A DNA stretch of 46,945 bases from an uncultured Thermomicrobiales bacterium (GTDB lineage Bacteria > Chloroflexota > Chloroflexia > Thermomicrobiales > UBA6265): contig CADCWF010000006.1 in assembly GCA_902806345.1 (NCBI GenBank), positions 1-46,945 on the forward strand, read 5' to 3'. Position numbers and translations under genes: made by a program. Positions 7,720 to 15,928 of the stretch are shown here, piece by piece. How positions within the stretch are numbered: the stretch's first letter is position 1; every line of letters starts with the position of its first letter. The notes below the pieces were generated by a model. The model did not search any database and was not told where the DNA came from. It saw nothing but the letters and a program-made list of their open reading frames with translations.

Positions 7720-8754
7720 TCACGCCGACTCCCGCACGACGAGATCGAACGGTAGTACTTCTTGGCGGCCGCCGCTCGGCCCCGATCCGGACAAGCGCTC
7801 GGTGACCATTTCGGCGGCGCGTCTGCCAAGGCGCTCCGGGTGTTGGGCGACTGTCGTCAAGGCAGGGTGGACGAGCCTCGCCGCCGGGATGTCGTCGAAC
7901 CCGGCGACGGCGATCTCGGCGGGCACCCGCAGCCCCGCTTCGCGGAGGCGGATGAGCGCCCCCATCGCCATCAGGTCGTTGGCCGCGAAGAGGGCGGTCG
8001 GCCGCTGGGAGAGCTTCAGGAGTTCGCCGGCGCCGGCGTAGCCGCCGTCGACGGTGAACTCGCCGTGCCGGATCAAGACGGGGTCGAGCGGGATGGCCCG
8101 TGCCTGGAGCGCCCGGATATAGCCGCGGACCCGGCCTTCGCGGGGAGGGGTCCCCGCCTCGCCGGCGATCATCCCGATCCGGGTGTGGCCACGGTCGATC
8201 AGGTAGTCGACGAGAGCGGCGGCGGCGGCCGCGTTGTCGACGCTCAGCTGGTCGATCCCGGACGGGATCGGGTCGAACCCGATCTCGCCGGTGACGACCA
8301 GGGTGATGCCGTCGGCGACGAGCGGTGCGAGGTCGTCGAGTTCGAGGTGGAACGGGGTGACGATGACCCCCTCCACTCGCCCCTCCCGCGCCGAGCGGAG
8401 GGCCTTCCGCTCCTTGGCGCCGTCGCCGTCGGTGTTGTAGGTGATGAGGTCGAGGCCGTGGAGCTCGGCGACATCCTGGACGCCGCGGACGAAGGCGGGG
8501 TAATAGGGGTTCGTGATGTCCGGGATGATCCCGGCCAGGGTCGAGGTCCGGCGGCGGCGCAGGTTGCGGGCGGTGCGGTCGGGCACGTAGCCGAGTTCGG
8601 CGATGGCCGCCAGGACCCGGTCGCGCGTGTCGGCGGCGACCGGGGCGTCCGCGGCACCGCCGAGGACGTAGGAGACGACCGGCTGGGAGACCCCCGCCAG
8701 GCGGGCGACGTCGGCCTGGGTCGGTCTTCGGGCGGTCAGACGGGGGGTCGTCAC
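7720..8754 (-). CDS. LacI-family transcriptional regulator
   Basis: A 344-residue protein with a LacI-type helix-turn-helix at residues ~10-30 (TQADVARLAGVSQPVVSYVL), the hinge YVPDRTARNLRRRRTSTLAG and a periplasmic-binding-protein-like effector domain ending in the AGFDDIPAARLVHPALTTV signature. Length matches the family (330-350). The GTG at 8754 gives this normal length; extension to 9075 adds ~107 residues with no family similarity. Located directly upstream of and co-directional with the transporter genes, it most likely represses them until an imported or derived sugar ligand binds. It could also control the divergent kinase gene set. Confidence 0.93.
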   Translation of the reverse strand: MTTPRLTARRPTQADVARLAGVSQPVVSYVLGGAADAPVAADTRDRVLAAIAELGYVPDRTARNLRRRRTSTLAGIIPDITNPYYPAFVRGVQDVAELHGLDLITYNTDGDGAKERKALRSAREGRVEGVIVTPFHLELDDLAPLVADGITLVVTGEIGFDPIPSGIDQLSVDNAAAAAALVDYLIDRGHTRIGMIAGEAGTPPREGRVRGYIRALQARAIPLDPVLIRHGEFTVDGGYAGAGELLKLSQRPTALFAANDLMAMGALIRLREAGLRVPAEIAVAGFDDIPAARLVHPALTTVAQHPERLGRRAAEMVTERLSGSGPSGGRQEVLPFDLVVRESA

Positions 8755-9139
8755 CGCGGGCCTCGTCGCGCTCCGGGGTCTGATACGTATAAACGCTGTG
8801 GTGCCAGCTTGCCCGGTAGACCTCTCGTTGTCAACCGAGCGGAGGAGAACGGTTTCGGAGCGGATCGCGCCATCGTCAACCGCATCGCCGCTTGCCGGCC
8901 CGAGTGGGCGGCAAGCGGATGGGCCCTGCCCAGGTTCGCCTCGGGCCGTCGGGCGGCCAATGCCTGGCTGACCTGCCGGAACGGGCCGCGCCCGAGCTGT
9001 GCCGGCGTCGAGCCCGGGGTGTTGTCGCTTTCGCGACGGAGGCGACGAACAGCGATTGGGGCGCGTTCCCGGCATCCACTCGGTCTGCTAGCGTTCGGGG
9101 GTAGACCGCTGACCAGCAGGGAAAGGTGGAGATCACGCC
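8755..9139. promoter_or_regulatory. divergent intergenic region between the LacI regulator and the plus-strand genes
   Basis: A 385-bp control region with no convincing gene. On the plus strand, TTCCCG (9066-9071), a 17-base gap and TAGCGT (9089-9094) make a weak promoter about 45 bp before the next gene. On the minus strand, a TTGACA box (8829-8834) lies inside an imperfect inverted repeat CTCGTTGTCAACCGAG, and a TACGTA-centred palindrome lies near 8788. Either could be a LacI-type operator; no -10 box at good spacing was found. Confidence 0.4.
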
Positions 9140-9547
9140 GTGACCGAGGCGAAGAACCCGCTGTCGACCGCCCTTGGAACCTACTACCCGAAGCACTACG
9201 TCGTCGCCGTGATCGACGACCCCGCCGGCGCGGCCGGGGCGTTGGCCGACCTCCGGGCGGCCGGGTTCGCCGAGGCCGTCGCCGAGATCTGCCCCGGACC
9301 GACGTTCATCGCCAACTGGCGCGATTTCGCGGCCAACCGCACCTTCCTCCAGCGGGCGGCGGACCTGTTCCCGGCCGAGGAGCAGGCCGCGGTGGAGGAA
9401 TACCTGGCCGAGGCGGAGCGCGGCGCGTCGTTCGTCACGGTGCATGCACCGGGGCAGGCGGAGCGGGACCGGGCGCGGGCGATCCTGCACGATCGGGGCG
9501 GCCACGCGATGCGCTACTACGGGGACCGCACCATCACTGACCTGTAA
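9140..9547 (+). CDS. conserved-looking small protein of unknown function
   Basis: A 135-residue soluble protein that I do not recognise. After a short N-terminus it has a beta strand, YVVAVIDDP, and an Ala-rich helix with GALADLRAAGF. This resembles the first beta-alpha unit of ferredoxin-like or general-stress-protein-type (GS17M) folds. The C-terminal half has another strand, SFVTVHAPG, and a helix before GHAMRYYGDRTITDL. The second half repeats this strand-helix order. The GTG start at 9140 follows GGTGGAG at ribosome-binding distance. It lies divergently from the LacI regulator, 254 bp before the PfkB kinase gene. No membrane segment or metal-binding motif is seen. Confidence 0.65.
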   Translation: MTEAKNPLSTALGTYYPKHYVVAVIDDPAGAAGALADLRAAGFAEAVAEICPGPTFIANWRDFAANRTFLQRAADLFPAEEQAAVEEYLAEAERGASFVTVHAPGQAERDRARAILHDRGGHAMRYYGDRTITDL

Positions 9548-9757
9548 CCGGGACAAGGAACGGTGCCCGGCCAGCCCGCCGCCACCCCCTGCCGGCAACA
9601 CTCGGGCGTCGGAACCGCGAGCGGCCGTTGTCCTGCCGGGATCGCTACGTTGGCGCACCCGCGGCCGCGCATGATTGCGTATCTGCGTGCGCGGCCCTTC
9701 TGGCAGAATCGGCCACGGCGGCGCCCGACTTGCCGGTCCAGCAGTCAGGGAGCTCCC

Positions 9758-9805
9758 ATGTCGCCCATGCCCACCCCTGCTCGTCGGTCTCAGGCCGCTT
9801 CGTGA
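9758..9805 (+). CDS. possible 15-codon upstream ORF overlapping the kinase start
   Basis: ATG at 9758 is preceded by AGGGAG at good spacing and encodes MSPMPTPARRSQAAS. Its TGA stop overlaps the GTG start of the PfkB gene in a GTGA arrangement at 9802-9805. The kinase GTG itself has only a weak ribosome binding site, so translation of this leader could supply ribosomes by coupling. It may also be chance. Confidence 0.35.
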   Translation: MSPMPTPARRSQAAS

Positions 9806-10746
9806 GGGTTGCCGCCATAGGCCTCGCCTCCTGGGACCGGCTGCTGGTAATCGACCGCTACCCGGCGTCGGGCGAGCAGTCGACCGTCCTGGAGGAACTC
9901 GCCGCGCCTGGCGGCACCACCACCAACACCTGCGTCGCCCTTGCCTGCCTCGGCGCCACGGTCAAGGTCGTGACAGCGCTCGGCGACGACGCCGAGGGGG
10001 CGTTGGTTCGTACTGGGCTCGAGGCGGCCGGGGTCGACATGTCGTGGTCGGTCGTCCGTCCCGGCGAGCGGACCGATCAAGCGACGGTATTGGTCAGCCG
10101 GGAGCCGCCGGATCGCACCATCCTCTGGCACCCCGGAGCGCAGGTCCGCAAGGGGGACCGCCTCGACATCCCGGCCATCTTCGGCCACGACATCGTCCTG
10201 CTCGACCTCTGCGACCCGCCCCTGCTGCGCTTCCTGACCGACCTCCCGGCCCACGTTTCGCCGCGGACCCGCCTGCTCGGCACGGCCAACTACCTGGCCG
10301 ACCCGGCGATCCCCGACCGCCTGGAGCTGGCCCTCCGCCACGACGTCTTCGTCGGCTCCGAGAAGGACATCCGGGACGTCGTCGGCGCGCCCGACACCGC
10401 GATCGCGCTCGACGCGCTCCAGGAGCGCATCGCCGGGGCGAACCTGCGGGCGGCCATCGTCACCGCCGGCGTCCGCGGCTGCACCGTCGTCACCGAGAAC
10501 GAACGCTGGCGCATCCCAGCCTTCGCCGTCGACGCGGTCGACCCGACCGGGGCCGGCGACGCCTTCCTGGCCGGCATCGCCTGGGGCATGGCGCGGTTTT
10601 GGCCGTGGCCGGAGACCGCCCGCTTCGCCACGGCGATGGGCGCCTTGGCAACGCGGGCTCTCGGCGCCCAGGCCGGTCTGCCGACGTTGCCCGAGGTCGA
10701 GGCGTTCCTGGCCGTGCGGGGCGAGGGTGTCGCTCCGTCCACCTGA
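9802..10746 (+). CDS. PfkB/ribokinase-family carbohydrate kinase
   Basis: A 314-residue kinase of the ribokinase (PfkB) family. It has the N-terminal strand RVAAIGLASWD, a GGTTTN substrate-binding turn at ~38-42, TNTCVALACLGA after it, and the C-terminal signature DPTGAGDAFLAGIAWG at 247-262, where D253 is the catalytic base and GAGD the anion hole. Members phosphorylate ribose, fructose, nucleosides or related sugars with ATP. Length is typical. The GTG start at 9802 aligns with the family's first strand; the region upstream in frame is not kinase-like. It lies near two ADP-ribosylglycohydrolase genes and a sugar importer, so it may trap the sugar they release (inference). Confidence 0.9.
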   Translation: MRVAAIGLASWDRLLVIDRYPASGEQSTVLEELAAPGGTTTNTCVALACLGATVKVVTALGDDAEGALVRTGLEAAGVDMSWSVVRPGERTDQATVLVSREPPDRTILWHPGAQVRKGDRLDIPAIFGHDIVLLDLCDPPLLRFLTDLPAHVSPRTRLLGTANYLADPAIPDRLELALRHDVFVGSEKDIRDVVGAPDTAIALDALQERIAGANLRAAIVTAGVRGCTVVTENERWRIPAFAVDAVDPTGAGDAFLAGIAWGMARFWPWPETARFATAMGALATRALGAQAGLPTLPEVEAFLAVRGEGVAPST

Positions 10747-10885
10747 CCGATTCGGGACCAACGTCCTCTTCTCTGGTGCCGGTCGAAACCGCGGCCGCTC
10801 TCCGTTCGTCCGGAGGGGCACGGGCGACCGGTGAGGCGGTCATCCGGCCGGAGGGCGGCGCAGCGGATCCGTGACCCTCGGGAGG

Positions 10886-10914
10886 TTGCCCCGGGGGTGT
10901 ACGGACGCTAGGCT
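10886..10914 (+). promoter_or_regulatory. sigma-70-type promoter for the SH3b protein gene
   Basis: TTGCCC (10886-10891), a 17-base spacer and TAGGCT (10909-10914), 73 bp before the ATG. The TAG-type -10 box recurs before other genes here. Confidence 0.55.
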
Positions 10915-10987
10915 GGCGGTGTCGTGTTGCCCACCCGCATCCGGCAGCAGGGGCGTCCCCGTGTGGGGACGGGAAGGGAAACTGCCG

Positions 10988-12607
10988 ATGGTGCGGCTGG
11001 TCCGCGTCTTCTTCGTGATCGCCGCCCTGAGCGTAGGCTCCGTCCTCGGGGTGCCGTCTGCCGCGCTGGCCGCTACCACGGTCACGGCGGTGACGCCGCT
11101 GCTGGCTGAGCCGACCGCCGGCGCCGCGACCGTCTCCGTACTCCCGGTCGGCACCGACCTCGCCATCCAGGGCGCGCCGCGGGACGGGTTTTACCCGGTC
11201 CTGGCCGGTGGCGTCTCCGGCTGGGTCGACGGCGCCGCACTCGCGGTCGACAAGCAGGCCGCCCCGGCGGCGTTGGCCGCAACGGCGGCTCCTCCGGCCG
11301 CCCCCCCTCCACCGACAGTGCCCGCCGCACCGAGTCCACCTGCCGAGGTCGCGACCTCGGACGCCTCCGGAACGGACGGGAGTGCGACCGGCCCGGTCGG
11401 TGGGGCGGAGCAGTCCCCGGCGGCGGGAGTGGCCGCCGAGCTCCCCCGGGATAGCGTCGCCACAGCCACCCCGACTCCAGCCACCGACACCGCCTCCGAG
11501 GCAGCACCTTCCGCCGCGGCCGATCCCGCCTTGGGCGCCGATCCCGCAGACAGTGCCGAGGCGCCAGCCGTGTCCGGAGACGCCGCACCGCCGGCCTCGA
11601 CCAGTCCTGCCACAGCCACGATGGCCTCGGCTGACCCCTCACCGACCGCGAGCGCGTCGCCGACGCCCGTTCCCGAGACGGTCCCGGCGACGGCTACCGC
11701 CACGGACGACACTGCCACGGCGACCGTGACGGCGACGACCGCAACCGTGGCCCCGGCCTGGACGGAGCCGGCGGCCGCACCCGCCTCCGAGACGCTTCCC
11801 CCGACCGCGACGCCGGAGCCCACGCCGAAGCGCGAGACGCGGACAGGCCCGGCGACGGCCAAGTGGAACTCGCCGCTGCGGGAGTGGCCTGGAGAGGGGT
11901 CCCCGATCGTCTTCACCGTCCCCGCCGGGGCCACGGTCGAGCAGCTCGGCGACGTCAGCGACGGCCACGTCTACGCGACCTACATGTGGATGTGGGGCTG
12001 GATCCCGATCGAGGCGCTCGGTCCCGCCGCCCCGGTCGCAGAGGAGGTGGTGTCCAAGAACGTCGAGGAGGAGGAGGTCCGCACCCCGCGCCCTGGTGCC
12101 GGCGAGGCCCGCACGACGGTCGACATGAGCCTGCGTGCCGGGCCCAGCGCGAGCGAGCGGGCCATCGCCTCCGTCCCGGCCGGGTCGAAGGTGGAGCAGA
12201 CCGGGGTGATGGAGAACGGGTTCCAGCGGGTCGTCTGGGATGGCCAGATCGGCTGGATCGCCAACGACTACCTCGAGCTGCCGGCGACGCCGACGCCGGA
12301 GACCGGCAACGGGCGGCCGAACGGTAACCCGGAGTACAGCGAGCAGGAGATCATCCGGATCATCCACGCCGCGGCCGACCGCTACGGACAGGACCGGGAG
12401 GACATGCTCCGGGTCGCCCGGTGCGAGTCGAACCTGGACCCCTACGCGGTCAACCCCTCCGGCTCCTACGGGCTCTTCCAGTTCATCCGCTCGACCTGGG
12501 AGTCGACGCCCTACGGCGGCGAGGACATCTTTGACCCGCGGGCCAACGCGATGGCCGCCGGCTGGATGTGGGCCGAAGGGCGCCGCAGCGAGTGGGTCTG
12601 CAAGTAA
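10988..12607 (+). CDS. secreted SH3b-domain protein with a lytic-transglycosylase-like C-terminus
   Basis: A 539-residue exported protein. A signal peptide (~1-29, VFFVIAALSVGSVLGVPSAALA) precedes a first SH3b-like module (~30-85). A ~200-residue Ala/Thr/Pro/Ser-rich low-complexity linker follows, then two more SH3b modules (~290-345 and ~370-430, the latter with the MSLRAGPSASERAIASVPAG signature), and a last ~88 residues resembling the transglycosylase/Rpf fold: RCESNLDPYAVNPSGSYGLFQF with E480 as candidate catalytic acid and C479/C538 possibly disulfide-bonded. SH3b modules bind peptidoglycan peptides, so this is probably a wall-anchored peptidoglycan lyase or resuscitation-type factor. 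The ATG at 10988 follows GGGAAGGGAAA. It is monocistronic and has its own promoter. Confidence 0.82.
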   Translation: MVRLVRVFFVIAALSVGSVLGVPSAALAATTVTAVTPLLAEPTAGAATVSVLPVGTDLAIQGAPRDGFYPVLAGGVSGWVDGAALAVDKQAAPAALAATAAPPAAPPPPTVPAAPSPPAEVATSDASGTDGSATGPVGGAEQSPAAGVAAELPRDSVATATPTPATDTASEAAPSAAADPALGADPADSAEAPAVSGDAAPPASTSPATATMASADPSPTASASPTPVPETVPATATATDDTATATVTATTATVAPAWTEPAAAPASETLPPTATPEPTPKRETRTGPATAKWNSPLREWPGEGSPIVFTVPAGATVEQLGDVSDGHVYATYMWMWGWIPIEALGPAAPVAEEVVSKNVEEEEVRTPRPGAGEARTTVDMSLRAGPSASERAIASVPAGSKVEQTGVMENGFQRVVWDGQIGWIANDYLELPATPTPETGNGRPNGNPEYSEQEIIRIIHAAADRYGQDREDMLRVARCESNLDPYAVNPSGSYGLFQFIRSTWESTPYGGEDIFDPRANAMAAGWMWAEGRRSEWVCK

Positions 12608-12842
12608 CCGGGACGCGCAAGCGGCCGGCTGCGGACCCCAACCGCTCCGCGGGACGGGCAGCCTCGGAGATCGCCGTCGACCGATTGCTCGAACCACCTT
12701 CGGTATTTTGTAGCTCGTGCGACAATCGAGGTCGCGACGGAGCCGTCCGAGAGCGTAGCTTGGGTGGCGGGGACGGCTCGTGAGCCTTCCCCGCCGGGCG
12801 CTCCAAGCGCGCTCGAGCCGCATCGTGACCGGAGACGCAACG

Positions 12843-13469
12843 ATGAGTTTTCTGCAGCGCCTGTTCGGCGGCTCCCCGGAGCCGGAACCCCAGCGCCGGC
12901 GACCGAGCCGCGCTCCGATGTCGGAGGACGAGCGGGCGCTCGCGCGCTACCGCTACCTCCTCCAGTCGGCCCCCCCGGAGACGATCGAGGAGGCCCACGC
13001 CGAGGCCTTCGCCAAGCTCACCCCGGAGCAGCGGCAGATGGTGCTCCAGGGGCTGGCCGACGACGTGCCGGCCGCCGAGCGGGCAGCCTACTCTGACGAC
13101 CCGCGCTCGCTCGCCCGGATGGCGACGCGGGCGGAGGCGCGGCAGCCCGGCACCCTCGAGCGCCGCTTCGGCAGCATGGGCGGCGGCATGGGCATGGGGG
13201 CGGGAATGCCGGGCATGGGCACGATGCTGGCCGGCTCCTTCCTCAGCACGATCGCCGGCGTCATGGTCGGCAGCGCGATCGCGGACGCTTTCCTCGGTGA
13301 CTCCGGCTTCACCGGAGACGCGGCCGCGGCCGAGGGCGACGGTGGTGACGCCGGAGCCGACGGCGGCGACGCCGGCGGGGGTGACTTCGGCGGCGACATG
13401 GGCGGTGGCGGTTTCGGCGACTTCGGCGGCGGCGACTTCGGCGGCGATTTCGGAGGCGGCGACTTCTAG
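12843..13469 (+). CDS. Gly/Asp-rich protein with a hydrophobic central segment (unknown function)
   Basis: A 208-residue protein of unknown function. It has a short amphipathic N-terminus MSFLQRLFGG, then a charged helical region (~28-100, containing ERALARYRYLLQSAPPETIE). A Met/Gly-rich hydrophobic segment follows at ~105-145 (GMGTMLAGSFLSTIAGVMVG), which could cross or dip into the membrane. The tail, over 50 residues, is almost only Gly, Asp, Ala and Phe, with repeated GGDF/GGDFGGDF units. The ATG at 12843 follows GGAGACGCAACG. A strong intrinsic terminator lies directly after the stop, so this is the end of its transcript. The Gly-Asp-Phe tail may be disordered or bind metals; that is conjecture. 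Confidence 0.75.
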   Translation: MSFLQRLFGGSPEPEPQRRRPSRAPMSEDERALARYRYLLQSAPPETIEEAHAEAFAKLTPEQRQMVLQGLADDVPAAERAAYSDDPRSLARMATRAEARQPGTLERRFGSMGGGMGMGAGMPGMGTMLAGSFLSTIAGVMVGSAIADAFLGDSGFTGDAAAAEGDGGDAGADGGDAGGGDFGGDMGGGGFGDFGGGDFGGDFGGGDF

Positions 13470-13496
13470 CTCCTCGCAGATCCCGCTCCATCCGCA

Positions 13497-13530
13497 CGGG
13501 CGGCTCCCGATCGGGAGCCGCCCGTTTCTT
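13497..13530 (+). terminator. intrinsic terminator after the Gly/Asp-rich gene
   Basis: CGGGCGGCTCCCGA (13497-13510) is followed immediately by its exact complement TCGGGAGCCGCCCG (13511-13524) and then TTTCTT. Stem, lack of mismatches and T tract fit a Rho-independent terminator. Confidence 0.85.
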
Positions 13531-13683
13531 CGTCCCGACGACGCGATGGTCAGATCCTCGCCCGCCGGCCATCCACGTTTGGCCCGCGCTGCACCAGCTC
13601 GCGATCCTGGCGGTCCTGGCATCGTGCGGCAGGCCGGTTATCCTCGGCCCTTGCAGACCGCGATGGTGCATGGTGTGGACCGC

Positions 13684-13712
13684 TTGTCACAGACCGCCTC
13701 CGCTGCTATGCT
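13684..13712 (+). promoter_or_regulatory. extended -10 promoter for the LysM/C39 gene
   Basis: TTGTCA (13684-13689), a 17-base spacer ending in TGC, and TATGCT (13707-13712). This is one of the best matches to a housekeeping promoter in the window. The rest of the 13531-13806 gap contains no gene. Confidence 0.65.
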
Positions 13713-13724
13713 CCGGGCAAGGAC

Positions 13725-13741
13725 TGTACGTACATGCATGT
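13725..13741. promoter_or_regulatory. two overlapping palindromes just after the promoter
   Basis: TGTACGTACA (13725-13734) and ACATGCATGT (13732-13741) are both perfect palindromes and share three bases. They sit about where transcription from the 13684-13712 promoter would start, a common operator position. The AT content is unusual for the neighbourhood. Confidence 0.45.
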
Positions 13742-13806
13742 GCCGAAGGGCCTTCCCCGCTCGACCCGCCGCGGCCCTGATCGCTCCGGGAGGGTTGTCC
13801 CACGCC

Positions 13807-15342
13807 ATGACCGACGGATCCCGCCAGCCACGACCGCTCGCCGCCGTCGAGCACGGCCTCGTCGCCCTCTACGCCGAGCGCGCCCTCGACCGCGGCGCCG
13901 ATCCGCGCGCCTTGGTCGGCGCCTCGCGCGCCGCCCGCTGGGGTGGCGATCGGGGGCCGGTCGTCACCGGTCCCTCCCCGGCCGCCCGCTCGATCGGGCG
14001 CGGGACGGTTCTCCACCGGCACGCCCTCGACTCGGGACGTCGGCCGCGCACCCGGCTCCTGGACGGAGCCCCGCGCCCGTTGGCCGGCTCCTGGCAGGCG
14101 ACTCGGGTGCCGAAGCCGGCCCGACGGATGGCGATGGCGGGGCTGGTCGCGCTGCTCGCCCTGCCCCTGGCCGCACTCGTCGCCGGCGCCCAGGAGGCCC
14201 CACCGGTCGGCCACTTCCAGGCTCGATACGTGGTCCAACCGGGCGACACGCTGGCGGAGGTGGCGACGGAGTTCGGCGTGGCCGCCGAGGCGATCCTCGC
14301 CAGCAGCGCGGTCGCCAACGCCCCGGAGTTGACCCCGAGCGAGGTGATCGTGATCCCCGCCCCCGGGCAAACGCCGGAGGACGCGGTCGAGGACGCCGCG
14401 GCGCGGGTCGGCACCAGCCCCTACGTGCTCGGCGCCCACACGGTGGCGGAGGGCGAGACCCTCGGCCAGATCGCCTTCTGGAACACCGTCGACCCCATCT
14501 TCCTGGCCGAGTTCAACGGCGTGGCGGATGTCGAGGATTTGCGTCCGGGCCAGCGGCTGCTGATCCCGGTCTCGTTCGGGCTGCCGGGACCGCTGCCGGT
14601 GGATGCGCTCGGCGGCCAGACGGCGGCCGAAGGCGCACCGGTAACGTTGGCAGCCGAAACGGCGCCGGGGACATGGGCTCCCGAGTCCGAGTCGGTCGAC
14701 GCCGCCCCAGAACCTTGGGCAGCGGAGCCCGCTGCGGCGCCGGAGGAGGCACTCGTCTGGGAGGAGGCTGCCGCAGAGGCCGAGGTGGCGCCCGCCCCGA
14801 CGCTGCTCGAGCGCGTCCCGACCTATGTCCAGCGGTACGGGCTCAGCTGCGAATACGCGGCGGCCTATATCGCCACGGCCGCCTTCGGCAACGGCATCGA
14901 CGAGGACGTCTTCCGGGCCAACATCGGCCAGTCGGCGAATCCGCATTGGGGCTACCGCGGCTGGATCGACGGCGCCTGGGGCGGCACCGACGACTACGGC
15001 GTCTACCCCGAGGCGATGGCGCCGACGCTCCAGGCCAACGGCTTCGTGGCCGATGTCTTCTACGCGGGCGGCGACGCGAGCGAACTGACCGCCCGCCTCG
15101 ACGGCGGGATGCCGGTCGCGGTCTGGCTCGGCTACTTTGGCGACACGGCGGTCACCCTGGAGGACGCCGGCACCTACTCGGTGGCGCCGGGCATGCACGT
15201 CGTCGTCGCCTCCGGCTACGACGAGGGCGGGGTCTACGCCTCCGACCCGGGGACCGGTTCGTACCGCTACTTCGGGTGGGACGAGTTCATGGCGATGTGG
15301 GGCGTGCTCGACGGGATGGCGCTGGGGATCGCCCCAGCGTAG
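13807..15342 (+). CDS. LysM-domain protein with C-terminal C39-like cysteine peptidase domain
   Basis: As annotated, 511 residues: an Arg-rich N-terminal region (1-107), a hydrophobic segment (108-127, MAMAGLVALLALPLAALVAG), two LysM modules (~139-186 and ~206-256), an Ala/Glu/Pro-rich linker and a papain-like C39_2-type domain from ~335. Candidate catalytic residues are C348 (GLSCEYAAAYIA), H464 (GMHVVVASGY) and D480. LysM modules bind peptidoglycan, so the product probably acts in the wall. The ATG at 13807 has GGGAGGG somewhat far upstream. An internal GTG at 14107 would give an ordinary signal peptide (VPKPARRMAMAG) and may be the true start, leaving the first 100 codons as leader. Confidence 0.78.
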   Translation: MTDGSRQPRPLAAVEHGLVALYAERALDRGADPRALVGASRAARWGGDRGPVVTGPSPAARSIGRGTVLHRHALDSGRRPRTRLLDGAPRPLAGSWQATRVPKPARRMAMAGLVALLALPLAALVAGAQEAPPVGHFQARYVVQPGDTLAEVATEFGVAAEAILASSAVANAPELTPSEVIVIPAPGQTPEDAVEDAAARVGTSPYVLGAHTVAEGETLGQIAFWNTVDPIFLAEFNGVADVEDLRPGQRLLIPVSFGLPGPLPVDALGGQTAAEGAPVTLAAETAPGTWAPESESVDAAPEPWAAEPAAAPEEALVWEEAAAEAEVAPAPTLLERVPTYVQRYGLSCEYAAAYIATAAFGNGIDEDVFRANIGQSANPHWGYRGWIDGAWGGTDDYGVYPEAMAPTLQANGFVADVFYAGGDASELTARLDGGMPVAVWLGYFGDTAVTLEDAGTYSVAPGMHVVVASGYDEGGVYASDPGTGSYRYFGWDEFMAMWGVLDGMALGIAPA

Positions 15343-15688
15343 GGGATCGCTCTACCGAGGGGATCGAGCGGGGTGGGGGTTCGGCGGCAGCCAGCCCCCT
15401 CTTCCGCATTCGGCCCGGAGATTCTTCGTTCGTCCGGCCGGAGACGTCTGCCCGGGCGACCACTGCTCCGCCGGCAAACGGTCGACATCGACGAGGAGTC
15501 GTTCGCGGCGGCGACCGCCGCGACTGAACCGGACCGAGAACAGGACGTTGCAGGTCGTGCAGCCCCCCACCTAGACTCCGGCTGGTTCGCTTCCCGGCGC
15601 CTCGGCCGGGCCGACGGCGGGCGATCGCGGCCGGCGATGAGCGCGACGCCTCGTCCGGCACGTCTTGGCGGGAAGGCGGGGAGCCGCC
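15343..15688. other. intergenic region carrying a promoter for the next small gene
   Basis: No convincing gene on either strand. TTGCAG (15548-15553), an 18-base spacer and TAGACT (15572-15577) form a plausible promoter for the gene at 15689. Other ORFs here are Arg/Pro-rich shadows. Confidence 0.5.
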
Positions 15689-15928
15689 GTGAAAGCCTTC
15701 GGCGACGAGGTGGTGCGGCTGCTCGAACGGGCGGGGCCGGATGCCTACGCGCACGTCCGATACTGGACCGGCGACGTGACGCGTCACCCCGGTGGTGGGC
15801 GTGAAGCCTTCCACGCCCGCCTCGTCGACCAGGACGGGGCGCCGAGCGGTACCGGCTGGGGCGCGACGCCGCACGAGGCGTTCCTGGCCGCCCTCGCCGA
15901 CGCGATCGAGCAGCGCGGCACAGCCTGA
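15689..15928 (+). CDS. small protein of unknown function
   Basis: A 79-residue protein with an N-terminal amphipathic helix (VVRLLERAGPDAYAHVRYW), a likely beta hairpin (AFHARLVDQDG) and a C-terminal helix (ATPHEAFLAALADAIEQRG). The alternation of hydrophobic residues and the sensible length suggest a real folded protein, with some likeness to RNase-H-like/HicB-type beta-alpha units (GWGATPHEAFLAALADAI), though I cannot assign a family. The GTG at 15689 follows GGGAG. A promoter lies about 110 bp upstream. It stands alone between the LysM/C39 gene and the NfeD gene. Confidence 0.55.
   Translation: MKAFGDEVVRLLERAGPDAYAHVRYWTGDVTRHPGGGREAFHARLVDQDGAPSGTGWGATPHEAFLAALADAIEQRGTA

Noticed and set aside
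5093..7755. Plus-strand open frames antisense to the ABC transporter genes
   Set aside because: Same composition artefact; the minus-strand products are recognisable permeases and a binding protein.
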